Source: DASXMR01 sp036495525 (GTDB lineage Bacteria > Actinomycetota > Actinomycetes > Streptosporangiales > Streptosporangiaceae). From it: DNA of 5,818 nucleotides. Numbering within the stretch: position 1 is the stretch's first letter; each line of letters starts with the position of its first letter. The position numbers and the translations under genes are program-made. This document shows, one piece after another, positions 5,259 to 5,818 of the stretch. The stretch covers positions 1-5,818 of the forward strand of contig DASXMR010000160.1 in the NCBI GenBank assembly GCA_036495525.1. Direction: 5' to 3'. The notes beneath the pieces were generated by a model that worked only from the letters and a program-made list of their open reading frames with translations, did no database searches and was not told where the DNA came from.

Positions 5259-5818
5259 CCGCTCACGAAGCGCGCGTCACCAGGGTCAACGGTCCCCTGG
5301 TCGAAGTCACCGGTCTCGACCAGGTCGCGATGTCCGACGTCATCGAGCTCGGCGAGCATCGGCTGCAGGGTGAGGCGGTGACCGTCCGCGGCGACCTGAC
5401 GACGGTCCAGGCCTACGACTACACCGGCGGTCTCGCCCCCGGTCACACTGCCCGCTCCCGAGCCGAGCCGCTGTCCGCACTGCTCGGTCCCCATCTGCTC
5501 GGCGGCATTTTCGACGGCGTGTTGCGGCCGCTGGCCGGAGCGCCCATCTGGCTCGAACCTGGTGTCACGGCGGCGGCGGCCGCAGGCCGCCAGTTCACCT
5601 TCAGGCCCGCGGTGACTGACGGCGCGGTAGTGACCGGCGGCACCACGCTCGGCACGGTGCCCACTGCCGCGGGGATCGACTACCGGGTCCTGGTTCCCCC
5701 TCACCGCAGCGGGCCAGTCACGGGTATTCACCCCGGCGGGCCTGTTCCCCTCCAGGGCGTCATCGCAACGGTCGGCGGAACGCCGGTGCGCCTCACGTCA
5801 GCCTGGCCGGTCCGCCAG
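5255..5818 (+). CDS. ntpA: V/A-type ATPase catalytic subunit A, N-terminal part (3' truncated)
   Basis: The first 188 codons are present and in frame to the last base of the window. Subunit A carries the catalytic site for ATP hydrolysis or synthesis in the A3B3 head. The N-terminal beta-barrel is visible: RVTRVNGPLVEVTG, MSDVIELGEHRLQGEAV, TTVQAYDYTGGLAPG, then EPLSALLGPHLLGGIFDG with RPL. The A-specific bulge domain follows from about residue 92 to the end, with FTFRPAV, GTTLGTVP, YRVLVPP and SGPVTGI. The last residues, SAWPVRQ, correspond to the WPVR-x-P junction before the nucleotide-binding domain, so the P-loop is outside the window and catalytic competence cannot be judged here. Several usual consensus positions differ (QAYDYT for QVYE-x-T, LGPHLL for LGPGLL, DGVLRPL for DGIQRPL). 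The ATG overlaps the E stop by 4 bases; no strong Shine-Dalgarno is seen, so coupling is likely. Confidence 0.95.
   Translation, partial: MTAHEARVTRVNGPLVEVTGLDQVAMSDVIELGEHRLQGEAVTVRGDLTTVQAYDYTGGLAPGHTARSRAEPLSALLGPHLLGGIFDGVLRPLAGAPIWLEPGVTAAAAAGRQFTFRPAVTDGAVVTGGTTLGTVPTAAGIDYRVLVPPHRSGPVTGIHPGGPVPLQGVIATVGGTPVRLTSAWPVRQ

Noticed and set aside
4790..5731. A 313-codon open frame on the minus strand across the E and A genes
   Set aside because: It is antisense to two confidently identified genes, the translation is Arg/Ser/Ala-rich low-complexity sequence with no domain, and such long shadows are expected at this GC content.
2..5818. A novel defence or biosynthetic system linking the SulP transporter with the ATPase
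   Set aside because: The two units are separated by a gap with a likely terminator, and every gene in the operon fits a known V/A-ATPase subunit; adjacency alone does not support a joint system.

Overview
The window is very GC-rich. It has GTG starts, G/C-biased third codon positions and alanine-rich proteins, which suggests a high-GC actinobacterium. This is an inference from composition and gene style; no marker gene fixes the genus. All genes are on the plus strand.

Layout. Positions 2-1234 hold the 3' part of a SulP/SLC26-family anion transporter with a C-terminal STAS domain; its N-terminal membrane helices lie upstream of the window. A 151-base gap (1235-1385) follows. It holds a hairpin that may end the SulP transcript, two further inverted repeats and a strong ribosome binding site. 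From 1386 to the window end runs one tightly packed operon for a rotary V/A-type (prokaryotic vacuolar-like) ATPase. The order is coiled-coil G/H-like stalk subunit, C (rotor-to-ring adaptor), I (membrane stator), K (proteolipid ring), F (central stalk), E (peripheral stalk) and A (catalytic; cut by the window end just before its nucleotide-binding domain). Most junctions are 4-base ATGA or GTGA overlaps, so the genes are probably translationally coupled. Subunits B and D would be expected just downstream.

How they work together. A (with B) would hydrolyse or make ATP. D/F and C form the central rotor that turns the K ring against subunit I, and E with the G/H-like protein holds the A3B3 head still. 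The essential ion-path residues are visible: Glu128 in K, and Arg375 and Arg433 in I. The K residues that would supply sodium ligands are replaced (Ala95, Gly129), which favours protons.

Most notable points. The enzyme looks compact: I, C and F are all shorter than the Thermus or archaeal versions. F ends just after its last core strand, without the usual C-terminal helix, and I has a much reduced cytoplasmic arm. Gene order differs from the usual H-I-K-E-C-F-A-B-D. The operon leader carries an anti-Shine-Dalgarno segment that can pair either upstream or with the ribosome binding site, a layout that could act as a translational switch. I see no mobile element, CRISPR array, tRNA, rRNA or wholly novel gene system.
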